Assembly (NCBI GenBank): GCA_017415715.1
Contig: JAFQFD010000019.1
Span: 1-64,000, forward strand
Direction of reading: 5' to 3'
From: Bacteroidales bacterium
GTDB taxonomy: Bacteria; Bacteroidota; Bacteroidia; Bacteroidales; UBA932
Length of the DNA: 64,000 nucleotides
This document shows positions 51,748 to 60,445 of this stretch, piece after piece. The notes under the pieces were generated by a model. The model saw only the letters and a program-made list of their open reading frames with translations. It searched no databases and had not been told where the DNA came from. The translations under genes were made by a program, and so were the position numbers. Each line of letters begins with the position of its first letter. Position 1 is the first letter of the stretch.

Positions 51748-52272
51748 CCCGAATACAGGGAACTGACTCCGGTTCAGCGTCGCGTCCTCTTTCTTGCTGC
51801 CCTGCTTCATGATGTCGGCAAGACCGTTACTACCCGTCAGGAGGGTTCGGAATGGACGTCTCCGGGACATGCCTCAAAGGGAGCCCTGATGGCAAGGGAA
51901 ATGCTGTGGAAGGAGTTCGGGATGTGTGGAGCCGAGGAACTGATGCGCATGAGGGAGGCGGTGGTTGCCCTTGTGAAATATCATTCGTTCCCGTCTTAGG
52001 AGGAGACCAAGGAGTATCCCAGGAAGCGTCAGCCGTTCGTGTGGAATGCCACCTGCATAACGGTCGACATCCGTCGTCAGCTGATAGACCTGTTCGAGTC
52101 CTATGGCGCCTCTGTCCGCATAGTGTATCTAGAGACCGATATGAAGACGCATCTGCACCGCAATGTGAACCGTGAATATCCGGTTCCGGAGGAGGTGATT
52201 GCCAACATGCTGAGCAAGCTGTCAATTCCTGAGATCCATGAGGCAAGGATGGTGGAATGGATAAACATTTGA
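51748..52272 (+). pseudogene. HD-domain/polynucleotide-kinase remnant
   Basis: In one reading frame the sequence gives RELTPVQRRVLFLAALLHDV then GKT (HD domain), then after about 80 codons an in-frame TAG follows HSFPS. The same frame resumes with FVWNATCITVDIRRQLIDLF and EYPVPEEVIANMLSKL, the C-terminal part of an AAA_33-type kinase. The P-loop part that should lie between is missing. It is thus a truncated, interrupted gene. Its end overlaps the ATG of the 52257 gene. Confidence 0.8.
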
Positions 52273-53249
52273 GTAGTAAGGGAATAAAATGTAATGAAGA
52301 TAGGAGTGTGATAGTAGAGCTGATTAACAAGATTGAAGACGAGGTGTGGAGGTCGGGATGCGGCTACCTTTATGACCATTATGACGAACTGGTGAGTCTC
52401 CTTAATGCAACGGGGAAGGAAAACCTCACCAGGGAGGAAATAGGCTCGCTAAGGGGACTGGTCAGCAGGTACGCATATGAGAGTACATATGACAACAGCT
52501 CGTCGGTGAACTGGATATGGTATTCGGTGCGTGCGTTCTACTGTGCAGATTCCCTGGTGGACTATCTGCCGGAGATTAACCATGAGCACTTTTACGGGCT
52601 TCTTAACGGATGCTTTCTTGAGCTGGTGGAGAGCGGCAGGGCTCCTATCATCAGACAGGAGGTGTTCGACAGGTACCTGGAGATGAACCTCATGGAAGAT
52701 AACAGAAGGGAACTGTACTCCAAGCTGGTGAGGAAGTCGGCAGGTGAGATCGGGATGTCCAGATTGTGGAGACCCGATGAGAACGAGCTCGCAGATGCGT
52801 ACGCAAAGGCATGCAACCATATCATCAGGGATTACCTTAAACGATACGATGACTACTCGCTGCTGAAGGACTGGCTCCCAAAGCTGGGTGTCGTGCGTGT
52901 GGCGGACTTCTGGTACAGGTATCCGGAAAGCACCGACTATGAGTATGCTTCCGAATTCACAAGGACGACCGTAGATGAGAGACTATACAGGATGATGAAC
53001 ATGCTGCTGCACCTGCACAGCATCTGGTACTGGCGTAATCCGAGTGAGATGATAGAAACCCTGTCTTCGGATTATCTGATCGCGCTGCTGGAGGTGCATG
53101 ACGATCGTGAATTCGAAATGACGCTGTTCAACATGGTCGGTCTTCCGTTCAACCAGAAGGTAAAGGATGTTATGGAACATTTTGCACACGATGATGATCG
53201 GAATGTCTCTGAAATGGCAGCTGCGCTGCTGAAATCGTATAATGCCTGA
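52257..53249 (+). CDS. uncharacterised 330-residue helical protein
   Basis: Rich in short helices (RNVSEMAAALLKSYN, LLHLHSIWYWRNPSEMI), possibly HEAT-like repeats, with no membrane segment. It starts within the end of the HD-kinase remnant and ends before a clear terminator. Function unknown. Confidence 0.65.
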   Translation: MDKHLSSKGIKCNEDRSVIVELINKIEDEVWRSGCGYLYDHYDELVSLLNATGKENLTREEIGSLRGLVSRYAYESTYDNSSSVNWIWYSVRAFYCADSLVDYLPEINHEHFYGLLNGCFLELVESGRAPIIRQEVFDRYLEMNLMEDNRRELYSKLVRKSAGEIGMSRLWRPDENELADAYAKACNHIIRDYLKRYDDYSLLKDWLPKLGVVRVADFWYRYPESTDYEYASEFTRTTVDERLYRMMNMLLHLHSIWYWRNPSEMIETLSSDYLIALLEVHDDREFEMTLFNMVGLPFNQKVKDVMEHFAHDDDRNVSEMAAALLKSYNA

Positions 53250-53265
53250 TGTCTACTGAAAGACT

Positions 53266-53304
53266 GAGCCGCCGGACCCCGAATGGGGAACGGCGGCTCT
53301 TTTT
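53266..53304 (+). terminator. Rho-independent terminator after the 52257 gene
   Basis: GAGCCGCC (53266-53273) and GGCGGCTC (53292-53299) form a strong stem with inner CCCC/GGGG pairing, then TTTTT. It ends the plus-strand group and faces the HAD-PBP gene's end. Confidence 0.85.
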
Positions 53305-53326
53305 CGATAACTACGCTTATCAGAAA

Positions 53327-55519
53327 TTATCGAACAGCTTCTATGCGGGAAATGAACTCCCGGACGGTCTCGGACGGCAGACTTCCTCCCGGATGGTTCT
53401 GATGGGTCGGTCTGGTGAACAGGACGCACATGACGCTGTAGTGGGGCTCGTCGGCAGGGTAGAAGCCCGCGAAGGTGCTGGCATATTGGCTTCTGCGTTC
53501 CTGATCGTGGTATGGGTCCGCACTTCCTCCCCGAAGCTCCGGATCGATGATCTGGCGTGATGTGCCTGTCTTTCCTGCTATCTGCAGCGGCATTCCTGCA
53601 AGACGCTTTCCTGTCCCGTCCTCGACGCATGCGGCCAACGCTCTCCTGAGCGTATCGGCCACTTCTTGCCTCAGGGCCCTTTCCTCGCGTTCCCGCGGTA
53701 GCACTGTCAGGTACCCATCGGTCTCGTCCTCGGTTCCCTTTACCAACATCGGCAGCATCATCCTGCCGCCGTTGGCTATGGTGTTGTAGAAGGTGAGTAT
53801 CTGCAGCGGGCACATGGTGAATCCGTATCCAGCGCCGACCGACATCAGGTCGGTCATGCCGTCTTCCCCCTTGCTAGTCATCCTCATGCACGGCATCGTC
53901 CCGTGCGTGAATTCCGACGGGCTCACGCAGAATGCCCTGTACCAGTCGAGGAAGTAGTCCGGTGTCGGGGAATATAGTGAGGCGATATGCGAGGCTACAT
54001 ATCTGGAAGACATCGACAGACCGTCGATTACCGAAATGCTGTCTGTCCTATGCTCTGACTCATACTTTCGGATGGCGGGGTCAGACAAGATTCCGTTGAC
54101 AGGGATGCCGTGCCTTGTCGGAATCCTTTGGTCAAGCGAGGTGATCAGCCTGTCGGACAGGGCGCATGCGAGCGTCATGGTCTGTGCCACAGCTCCGGGT
54201 TCGTAGGAGTAATCCAGGGCATAGTTGAAGTACTCTCCGACTGTTTCGTCATCCAGCCTGTGCATGTTAGCCATGCTTATTATCGCGCCGGTCTCGACCT
54301 CCATCAGCATCAGGCATCCGCCTGCAATGTCTTCATCGCTCTCCACCGCCTGTCGTAGGACGGAGTCTGCCAGTGTCTGATAAGCCATGCACAAGGTTGT
54401 GTGAATGTCCTTTCCGTCTGTACTCTCCTTGGTCTCAACAGTCCATTGTACATTCCTTCCCCTCCTGCGTCCGGTCTTCTTCCTGATGTATCCGTCCTCT
54501 CCTCGTAGTGCCTCGTCCATAGCCTGCTCCACACCGAACAGGTACTGGCCTGTGCCTCTGTTCCATGCACCGATGGCTCTTCTGCCCAGCTCGCCGTATG
54601 GGTATATCCTGACCTCCTTGGATGTGCGGATGAATCCTCCGCGCTTCCCGCTGCTGAAAAGTGTGAGGGAACGGAGCGTATCTGCCATTGACAGGTCGAT
54701 GTCCTTGGCTATGGGGATATGGCGTCTCCTGTTCTTGCGCCCCTTCTGGAAATAGTCCCACCACTGAGGCGCCGTCCTTTCCGGAAGGATTGCGGCTATC
54801 TCCTGCGCCAGCATCCGTGACTTCTCATTCCATTCCGGCTCGCTTTCTATCATGCAGCAGTCGAAGTGGATGTCATAGACCGTGCGGCTGGTGGCTACCA
54901 CATTCCCGTCAGTATCCAGAAGGTCGCCCCTTCCGGCATGCAGGGCATGTGTCACCGTGCCGTCTCCTGGCCTGTTGACCATGCGCCAGATGAACGGTCT
55001 GGCTTCTCTGTAGATGAATAGGCAGGCAAGCAGCAGGACGGCTGTCAGTGCATATGTTTTCCATCTGGGACGTCTGTGAGGGACAGTAGAAGGGTTCTTG
55101 CCGTGGTTCCTTATAAAACTGATGACATTGAGCAGTTCACCCTCATGGCAGAGGTTGACCCTGCAGAGGGAGTCCCTTCTTCTGATGGTGTCCAATGCCG
55201 CGATCTCGGCCTGGAACGGGTAGTCCTCTATCCAGATGAAGTCGCTTCCGGGGTCTATAGCCTCCGTCTTCAGCGTGTCCCATTCAGTGGCCTTGATCTT
55301 GCCGAGTTTCTTCAGCGTCCTGCCGCTGAAGTGCCTTGAGAGGTACTCCATAGTTTGAGTACTGTCTCCCTTGCAGTGGGTGGTCAGCCAGTAAACGTCG
55401 TACCGTCCTGACGTGATGAAGTCTATCAGTGTCTGCGCATGTTCTGCCGGCTGTCCTGTCCGGTAATCCAGAAGGACGCCGTCGATGTCCAGATATATTC
55501 TCGTCTTGCTTCTCTTCAT
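53327..55519 (-). CDS. HAD hydrolase fused to an inactive class B PBP (pseudo-transpeptidase)
   Basis: 730 residues. Residues 1-140 are a HAD phosphatase-like domain (DIDGVLLDY, D11 and D13, and a late WIEDYP). A membrane helix follows (about 155-170), then a class B PBP body. The transpeptidase nucleophile region is EPGAVAQT (440-447), where catalytic Ser is Ala443 and Lys is Gln446. The second motif is SSR (504-506) instead of SSN. KTGT (650-653) is intact. So the PBP domain cannot act as a transpeptidase. A cytoplasmic HAD domain and an extracytoplasmic pseudo-PBP may sense wall or antibiotic state. Part of the PP2C-PTP operon. Confidence 0.85.
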   Translation of the reverse strand: MKRSKTRIYLDIDGVLLDYRTGQPAEHAQTLIDFITSGRYDVYWLTTHCKGDSTQTMEYLSRHFSGRTLKKLGKIKATEWDTLKTEAIDPGSDFIWIEDYPFQAEIAALDTIRRRDSLCRVNLCHEGELLNVISFIRNHGKNPSTVPHRRPRWKTYALTAVLLLACLFIYREARPFIWRMVNRPGDGTVTHALHAGRGDLLDTDGNVVATSRTVYDIHFDCCMIESEPEWNEKSRMLAQEIAAILPERTAPQWWDYFQKGRKNRRRHIPIAKDIDLSMADTLRSLTLFSSGKRGGFIRTSKEVRIYPYGELGRRAIGAWNRGTGQYLFGVEQAMDEALRGEDGYIRKKTGRRRGRNVQWTVETKESTDGKDIHTTLCMAYQTLADSVLRQAVESDEDIAGGCLMLMEVETGAIISMANMHRLDDETVGEYFNYALDYSYEPGAVAQTMTLACALSDRLITSLDQRIPTRHGIPVNGILSDPAIRKYESEHRTDSISVIDGLSMSSRYVASHIASLYSPTPDYFLDWYRAFCVSPSEFTHGTMPCMRMTSKGEDGMTDLMSVGAGYGFTMCPLQILTFYNTIANGGRMMLPMLVKGTEDETDGYLTVLPREREERALRQEVADTLRRALAACVEDGTGKRLAGMPLQIAGKTGTSRQIIDPELRGGSADPYHDQERRSQYASTFAGFYPADEPHYSVMCVLFTRPTHQNHPGGSLPSETVREFISRIEAVR

Positions 55520-55530
55520 GATGGTTGTCT

Positions 55531-55983
55531 TTATTGTCTGTCAATCTTCTGGGTTATCGCCTCGCATGCCCTTTCCAGGTCTGCAAGCACGCTCATGTAG
55601 AAGTCCTTCGGGCGGCATGTGGGGTCGTATACCACTTCGGATGACTCCAGTGCCCATTTCATCAGCAGATGTATCCTGTGATGATAGCTGTGTGGGATTA
55701 TGCCCTTCATGTAGCTCACATGGTGCGGCTCCATGCAGAGGATGAGGTCTGAGCCGATTGCCGAGATGCTGTCGACTCTTCTGGTCTTCCCTGATATCCC
55801 GTATCCGGCTTCAGCTGCGACCTCCAGCATCGTCCTGTCCCGGTCAAGGCCGTCAGTCGCTCCCGTCCCTGCGGACGTTACCTTCACGCATGTGATTCCG
55901 GCTTCAGCAAGCTTTCTTCTGAGGATGCCTTCGGCAAGCGGGGAACGCGTCATGTTCCCGGTGCATATGAACATTACATTCAT
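55531..55983 (-). CDS. low-molecular-weight protein tyrosine phosphatase
   Basis: 150 residues. The active site is CTGNMTRS at 7-14 (C-x5-R-S), and the general acid Asp is in VYDPTCRP near 122. Removes phosphate from tyrosine. It starts one base after the PP2C stop, so the phosphatases are made together; 11 nt before the HAD-PBP gene. Confidence 0.92.
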   Translation of the reverse strand: MNVMFICTGNMTRSPLAEGILRRKLAEAGITCVKVTSAGTGATDGLDRDRTMLEVAAEAGYGISGKTRRVDSISAIGSDLILCMEPHHVSYMKGIIPHSYHHRIHLLMKWALESSEVVYDPTCRPKDFYMSVLADLERACEAITQKIDRQ

Positions 55984-55984
55984 G

Positions 55985-56662
55985 TCATTCTATGGTTATG
56001 AGTATTGCGCTGTAGTTGTCCTCCGCATACTTCTCGCAGAGGAACTTATATGTATCCATGATCTCCTCGGGATCCTTGTCGTCAAGCATGCGGTCTCTGA
56101 GTATGTCGGGTCTGATGGAACTCCACAAGCCGTCGGAGCAGAGGAACACTCTGTCACCCGGCTCTACTTTGGAGGTAAAGACATCCGGCGTGGCCATGTC
56201 GGGATGACCAGTGAAGAACCCCCTGGCAAGGGGCGCCCCGATGCAGTTTCCGGCATTGTGGTCTGTCGTCATGTACTTGGCTTTCCCTTCGCAGCCGTAT
56301 ACATAGCATCTGCTGTCCCCGCAGTGCGCGACGGTCAGCTGTTTTCCGTCGATATGTGCCATTACCATAGTGGTTCCCATCTGTATGCCGCCGTATACGT
56401 CCGACATCGTGTCAAGGGTCCATGCTGCACGTGATATCATGAAACGGATATTTTCCTCGTCACCATCCCGTTTCCGCATGATGGCCCTGCATATGGAGGC
56501 TGCGACGATCTTTGCGGCCGTCCCTCCCATGGCATGCCCTCCCATGCCGTCGCAGAGAACGAAGGAATACCTTCCGTTCTCTGCATCGGTCATGGTTCTG
56601 ATATGGTCCTGGTTCTCGCTTCTCGGACCCTTCTCGCTGAATGTATTATAGGTGATCTTCAT
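55985..56662 (-). CDS. PP2C-family serine/threonine phosphatase
   Basis: 225 residues. Metal-binding motifs are NQDH near residue 17, LCDGMGGHAMG near 37, AHCGDSRCYVY and LCSDGLW, and a late EDNYSAIL. It removes phosphate from Ser/Thr of proteins. It follows the DUF1232 gene by 16 nt. A kinase-like protein is encoded at 61614, but that kinase domain looks inactive. Confidence 0.92.
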   Translation of the reverse strand: MKITYNTFSEKGPRSENQDHIRTMTDAENGRYSFVLCDGMGGHAMGGTAAKIVAASICRAIMRKRDGDEENIRFMISRAAWTLDTMSDVYGGIQMGTTMVMAHIDGKQLTVAHCGDSRCYVYGCEGKAKYMTTDHNAGNCIGAPLARGFFTGHPDMATPDVFTSKVEPGDRVFLCSDGLWSSIRPDILRDRMLDDKDPEEIMDTYKFLCEKYAEDNYSAILITIE

Positions 56663-56678
56663 GATGTGCTCTTATGGA

Positions 56679-57080
56679 TTATGCTCCGGATCCTTTGATG
56701 GAATACTCAGGTCCGAACCATTCCTCTACTTTTTCCTTTGCCTTTAATTCTATGGCAGGGGTGATGTTCTTGCCGATCCTGTTGATGACAAACGCTATGG
56801 CTGCACCATCGTCAATCAGTCCGATACCTCCGAACTTTGCGAATGGAATGATGTCCCTACGCGACACCGTGTATATGATTGCTGCATAGATGAGTATCTT
56901 GTCCAACTTTGGTGTCTTCGGGTCGTCAAGGACGTACCAAGCCTGCAGACACTTCTCGCATGCCTCCCTTTTGAGCGTATTACCATATTTCTTGATGTCT
57001 TCCCAGGCTTCCTGGCAGCGTGCCTTCCAGTCAATGTCCTTGAGTTTTTCCAAATGCGGTTTGAAGTCTAATCCATTCAT
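56679..57080 (-). CDS. DUF1232 membrane-associated protein
   Basis: 133 residues from the ATG at 57080 (an upstream start would add 12 hydrophobic residues). The DUF1232 core is ILIYAAIIYTVSRRDIIPF, then GLIDDGAAIAFVIN. Such proteins are small and membrane-associated, with unknown function. First of the PP2C-PTP-HAD-PBP operon. Confidence 0.8.
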   Translation of the reverse strand: MNGLDFKPHLEKLKDIDWKARCQEAWEDIKKYGNTLKREACEKCLQAWYVLDDPKTPKLDKILIYAAIIYTVSRRDIIPFAKFGGIGLIDDGAAIAFVINRIGKNITPAIELKAKEKVEEWFGPEYSIKGSGA

Positions 57081-57242
57081 TACAGCCGCAAGAATTAATA
57101 AGCAGATTAATAACATTGTAATTGGTTTTAAGTTGTTGTTTCTGTTCCTTGGCGGCCCTCTTCGAGGCTGCCTTTGTATTTATAGATACAGGTTTTCCGT
57201 AAATCTCCCACCTGACCTGCAATTTTTCCCGAATTCCTTTCC

Positions 57243-57729
57243 GCTACTTCAGGAAGATGGAGGCGCAGTCACGGCTGCCATACGTGAAGTTCAGGCCGGC
57301 CCTGATAAGCGGCAGTGCATACTCCTTTACGGATTCGAATTCCTCCTCGAACCCCCAACAGTTTCAGAGACTTGGCGCACTTGTACAGCCTTATAGGCCA
57401 GTCCTGCCATCTCTGGTCCGGGTCGGGGTCGGCGACATTGAATCTTCCCCTCAGGTCCCATCCCCAGGAGAGCATCAGCAGCTCCACTCCGCGGAGAAAC
57501 CTTCCGATGACCTCCTCGTCCTGCCTGAGCAGCTGCGCCTCATGCTCGTAGATTGCATAGGCTGCTCCATAGGCTCCGGAGTGACATCCGTACGGGAACG
57601 TGAATGGTGAAACATGTTCCATTGCCTTTCTTTCGCCCATTCCTCGAACTTCTCCACCTGGGCTGCGTGTCTTGCCTTGAGTCTGTCTATGCCGACAAAA
57701 TCCGCACTCTCGTTTCTTCTTTTGTTCAT
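57243..57729 (-). pseudogene. frameshifted gene of unknown function
   Basis: Three reading frames in succession look like one protein. Frame 1 starts MNKRRNESADFVGIDRLKAR and runs to about NMFHHS. Frame 2 carries AAYAIYEHEAQLLRQ then GVELLMLSWGWDLRGRF and SLKLLG. Frame 3 gives FEEEFESVKEYALPLIRAGL ending IFLK at 57243. So two frameshifts, near 57610 and 57350, interrupt a protein of about 160 residues. It may be a pseudogene, a sequencing error or, less likely, programmed frameshifting. Confidence 0.75.
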
Positions 57730-57882
57730 TCAATGTTTTATCTATAATATACGGTCTGCCGCTCTTCCTGTGATGCGGTATCGGTATGGAGCCTGACGAA
57801 GCGTTGAATCTATCTTCCTTTCTTACCGGTGTACATCATTTTCTTCGGTCTGCGGATCATGCGTGCAATTCACTTAAAAGAT

Positions 57883-57913
57883 TTTGTTCTTTATTTTATT
57901 TGTTGTAAATTTG
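57883..57913 (+). promoter_or_regulatory. Bacteroidota sigma-AB-type promoter of the Nudix regulator
   Basis: TTTG (57883-57886), 19 nt spacer, then TAAATTTG (57906-57913) fits TTTG-N19-TAnnTTTG exactly. The ATG at 57936 lies 22 nt after it. Confidence 0.75.
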
Positions 57914-57935
57914 CGTTATAAATACACAAAGAATA

Positions 57936-58643
57936 ATGGAAGGAATGTATTGCTATAGGTATCCGCATCCGGCGGTGACGACAGACTGCGTCGTTTTCGG
58001 TTATGATCCCAATGACGGTCTGTCTGTCCTTTTGATCAGGCGAGGAGTGGAACCGTTCAAGGACTGCTGGGCTCTCCCCGGAGGATTTGTCAGGATAGAT
58101 GAAGAGGTGGCCGCTTGCGCCAGCCGCGAACTTAACGAGGAGACCGGTCTGCAGCTTTCGCATCTGTCCAATCTGAAGGAATTGGGATGCTATTCCGGTG
58201 TTGACAGAGACCCGCGTGAGAGGGTAATCACTATAGCCTATTACCAGCTCGTCAGAAAGAGTGAGGTCAAGGGTGGCGATGATGCAAGGGAGGCACGCTG
58301 GTTCCCTGTGGATAACCTGCCGGCGTTCCCTTTTGATCACGATAAGATAGTGGAGCATGCGATCGAAAGGTTGAAGCGCGACATCTATTTTGAGCCGATA
58401 GGTTTCAACATATTGCCTGAGGTGTTTACCATGCCGCAGCTTTACAAGCTCTACAAGTCCATCCTCAAGGTGGACTTCGACAGAAGGAACTTCGCCAACA
58501 AGATGATGAAGCTTGGAGTTGTTGACCAGGTCGGCAATCGTCCTAAGGATGCCAGCAGGAGAACTCCGATCCAGTACAGGTTCAACAAGGAAAGATATGA
58601 GATGTTGAAAAATGACAAGAAGGCGTTCAGAATGGAATTCTGA
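57936..58643 (+). CDS. Nudix-domain transcriptional regulator (NrtR/AraR type)
   Basis: 235 residues. The Nudix box (G50 ... E56 ... R64-E65-L-N-E-E-T-G-L) is intact. After residue 150 comes a winged helix-like tail (MPQLYKLYKSILKVDF then NFANKMMKLGVV) typical of NrtR, which regulates NAD or sugar genes in response to ADP-ribose-type ligands. The nearby paralogue at 58777 keeps the Nudix part but not the HTH, so this may control it. Own promoter and terminator. Confidence 0.88.
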   Translation: MEGMYCYRYPHPAVTTDCVVFGYDPNDGLSVLLIRRGVEPFKDCWALPGGFVRIDEEVAACASRELNEETGLQLSHLSNLKELGCYSGVDRDPRERVITIAYYQLVRKSEVKGGDDAREARWFPVDNLPAFPFDHDKIVEHAIERLKRDIYFEPIGFNILPEVFTMPQLYKLYKSILKVDFDRRNFANKMMKLGVVDQVGNRPKDASRRTPIQYRFNKERYEMLKNDKKAFRMEF

Positions 58644-58655
58644 TGCTAAAGTGAG

Positions 58656-58679
58656 ACTGGTGCATGCACCAGTTTTTTT
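58656..58679 (+). terminator. terminator after the Nudix regulator
   Basis: ACTGGTGCATGCACCAGT is a perfect palindrome followed by a run of T. The hairpin after the second Nudix gene uses the same arms. Confidence 0.85.
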
Positions 58680-58776
58680 ACCTCAAGATTAAATTTATGT
58701 AAAATTTACGCAAAACTCTTGTGCAGAAGAAAAATTATTGCTTACTTTGTGTAAAAGAAACGCAATTAGGTTGAGA

Positions 58777-59250
58777 ATGAATATTGGATCTTATACATAT
58801 GACTTTGCCAGGCCTGCCATGACGGCTGACTGTGTGGTATTATGTCATGGAACTGAATCATTGGAGGTTCTGCTGATCGATCGTAGGTTCAGACCGTTCA
58901 AGGGATGTTGGGCCTTACCTGGCGGATTCATGATGATGGATGAGGACGCTGAGACCGCCGCCAGGAGGGAACTGTACGAGGAAACGGGAGTCCGGGTTGA
59001 TAAGGTCGAGCAGTGCGGTGCCTTCACCGATGTAGATAGAGATCCTCGTGAAAGGGTAGTGACCATAGCATACTATGCGCTAATAGACAAGACGGAAGCG
59101 GTAGCTGCAGATGATGCTCAGAAAGCCGAATGGTTTCCCGTTGATGCTCTTCCGCCTTTGGCATTTGATCACGACAGGATCATTCAGTCTGCGATGAATG
59201 ACTTGTGGAATAAACGAAACATGCTGAACGATGACAGAAAGGAAATATAG
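58777..59250 (+). CDS. Nudix hydrolase, paralogue of the regulator
   Basis: 157 residues from the ATG at 58777. The Nudix box (G50 ... E56 ... R64-E65-L-Y-E-E-T-G-V) is intact and shares VDRDPRERV and TIAYYAL with the neighbour. The C-terminal DNA-binding part is absent. It would hydrolyse a nucleoside diphosphate derivative; substrate unknown. Confidence 0.88.
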   Translation: MNIGSYTYDFARPAMTADCVVLCHGTESLEVLLIDRRFRPFKGCWALPGGFMMMDEDAETAARRELYEETGVRVDKVEQCGAFTDVDRDPRERVVTIAYYALIDKTEAVAADDAQKAEWFPVDALPPLAFDHDRIIQSAMNDLWNKRNMLNDDRKEI

Positions 59251-59289
59251 AAAAATAGTTGTCATAGGAGTCCTCGAGCAGGAGGGTAG

Positions 59290-59315
59290 ACTGGTGGACC
59301 GGCACCAGTTTTTTT
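59290..59315 (+). terminator. terminator after the second Nudix gene
   Basis: ACTGGTG (59290-59296) and CACCAGT (59303-59309) pair and are followed by TTTTTT. Same stem sequence as the terminator at 58656. Confidence 0.85.
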
Positions 59316-59422
59316 ACCCCACAAGCTCGATTGAGTAAAATATACTCAAAGATACAAAAGTATACGCTGAAGTGGTAGATATACTGATTAGGAGACTCCT
59401 ACTAAAGTAAAAGACACATGCT

Positions 59423-59851
59423 ATGGATAAGAAAGGTTTTGTACATATCGGTTACAGGCATCTCAACGATGCGATGAAGAGAGTCATCACAGTTCCATCA
59501 GGATTCTCGTTCGTGATGTTTGATGACATTGTCTACAGTATTCAGACGCTGGAGAAGGGAGAATTGATCCATGACTTTGGCAAGAGTGGTACTATCATAA
59601 TGGATGAGTATGGACGGCACTGGTTCCGTCGTTTGTTCGCAGCGGGAGACATGGAAACGTTCGAGACGTATGAGCCGCTGCCGGCTGAAGTCGTTTCCGA
59701 AGAATACGTGGCGAAGAGGATTCCTGACATGATGATATATCCTTTCGTAAGGCTGGACCGTGCGCGAGAGCTGGTCGAGATCTATGAGGCCAGTCCGGGA
59801 TGGAGCGATGAGGAGCCGCTGAGGATCCTGGAGATAAACGGAAAAATTTAA
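59423..59851 (+). CDS. uncharacterised 142-residue protein
   Basis: Contains MFDDIVYSIQTLEKGELIHD and VAKRIPDMMIYPFVRLDRAR. No family recognised, no membrane segment. Followed by the small anti-sigma-like gene. Confidence 0.6.
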   Translation: MDKKGFVHIGYRHLNDAMKRVITVPSGFSFVMFDDIVYSIQTLEKGELIHDFGKSGTIIMDEYGRHWFRRLFAAGDMETFETYEPLPAEVVSEEYVAKRIPDMMIYPFVRLDRARELVEIYEASPGWSDEEPLRILEINGKI

Positions 59852-59927
59852 GGCGAAGTTGAAATTTATGTGATAGGTATAGCAGATCGTCTGGCTACTG
59901 GTGCGAAAACATTTAAAGAATATAGCT

Positions 59928-60143
59928 ATGATTGATTCAGACCTCATTGCGGCTTTCCTTGAAGGTAAGACGACAAAAGACCAGACGATGGAGCTGCTTA
60001 GGGCGATGAGTGTGTCGGGTGTGCTGTTCAATACGGTAGTTGCGGCCGCTGTGATCACCTCAAAAGCCTGCCTAAAGAAAAGAAGAGAAGAAGATGAAAG
60101 GAACAAGCAAAGAAACTTAGAAGGAAAATTGAACCTTATATAA
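59928..60143 (+). CDS. small anti-sigma-like protein
   Basis: 71 residues from the ATG at 59928. The start DSDLIAAFLEGKTTKDQTME resembles the N terminus of the protease at 46603 (AYIEGNLTHDEE) and of Bacteroidota anti-sigma factors. A short hydrophobic stretch (VLFNTVVAAAVITS) could anchor it in the membrane. It is encoded upstream of the sigma-like gene at 60446. Confidence 0.6.
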   Translation: MIDSDLIAAFLEGKTTKDQTMELLRAMSVSGVLFNTVVAAAVITSKACLKKRREEDERNKQRNLEGKLNLI

Positions 60144-60225
60144 TATAAAGAATTAATTCATAAGTAGTTAATAAGAATATAGAGCCCCACAAACAATTAG
60201 TTTTTAACGTTAAAAAGATTGTAGT

Positions 60226-60279
60226 ATGACAAATTGGATGACATGGTTGAACCGCTCAGTGAAGGAGCATCCGCTTTGA
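60226..60279 (+). CDS. possible 17-residue leader peptide
   Basis: ATG ... TGA gives MTNWMTWLNRSVKEHPL. Too short to support as a protein; it could be a leader or a decayed N terminus. The surrounding AT-rich region 60144-60445 otherwise holds only one other small ORF. Confidence 0.25.
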   Translation: MTNWMTWLNRSVKEHPL

Positions 60280-60297
60280 GTTGGAAACCTATAAAAG

Positions 60298-60417
60298 ATG
60301 GATTTGATTAAGATTTTAAGATTTGGATCAGTAAGGCATAAGCCAAAACAGGGTCGGGTCCTAGGGACAGGCTCTGAGGAATTGTCAGGGATAGCTGGCT
60401 TTCCTGAAGAAACATAA
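60298..60417 (+). CDS. possible 39-residue small protein
   Basis: ATG at 60298, stop at 60415-60417. Begins MDLIKILRFGSVRHKPKQGR and is basic then acidic. No family. The region could instead be an untranslated leader for the sigma-like gene. Confidence 0.3.
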   Translation: MDLIKILRFGSVRHKPKQGRVLGTGSEELSGIAGFPEET

Positions 60418-60445
60418 TTATTAACTTTCCTAATATGGGGCTATT

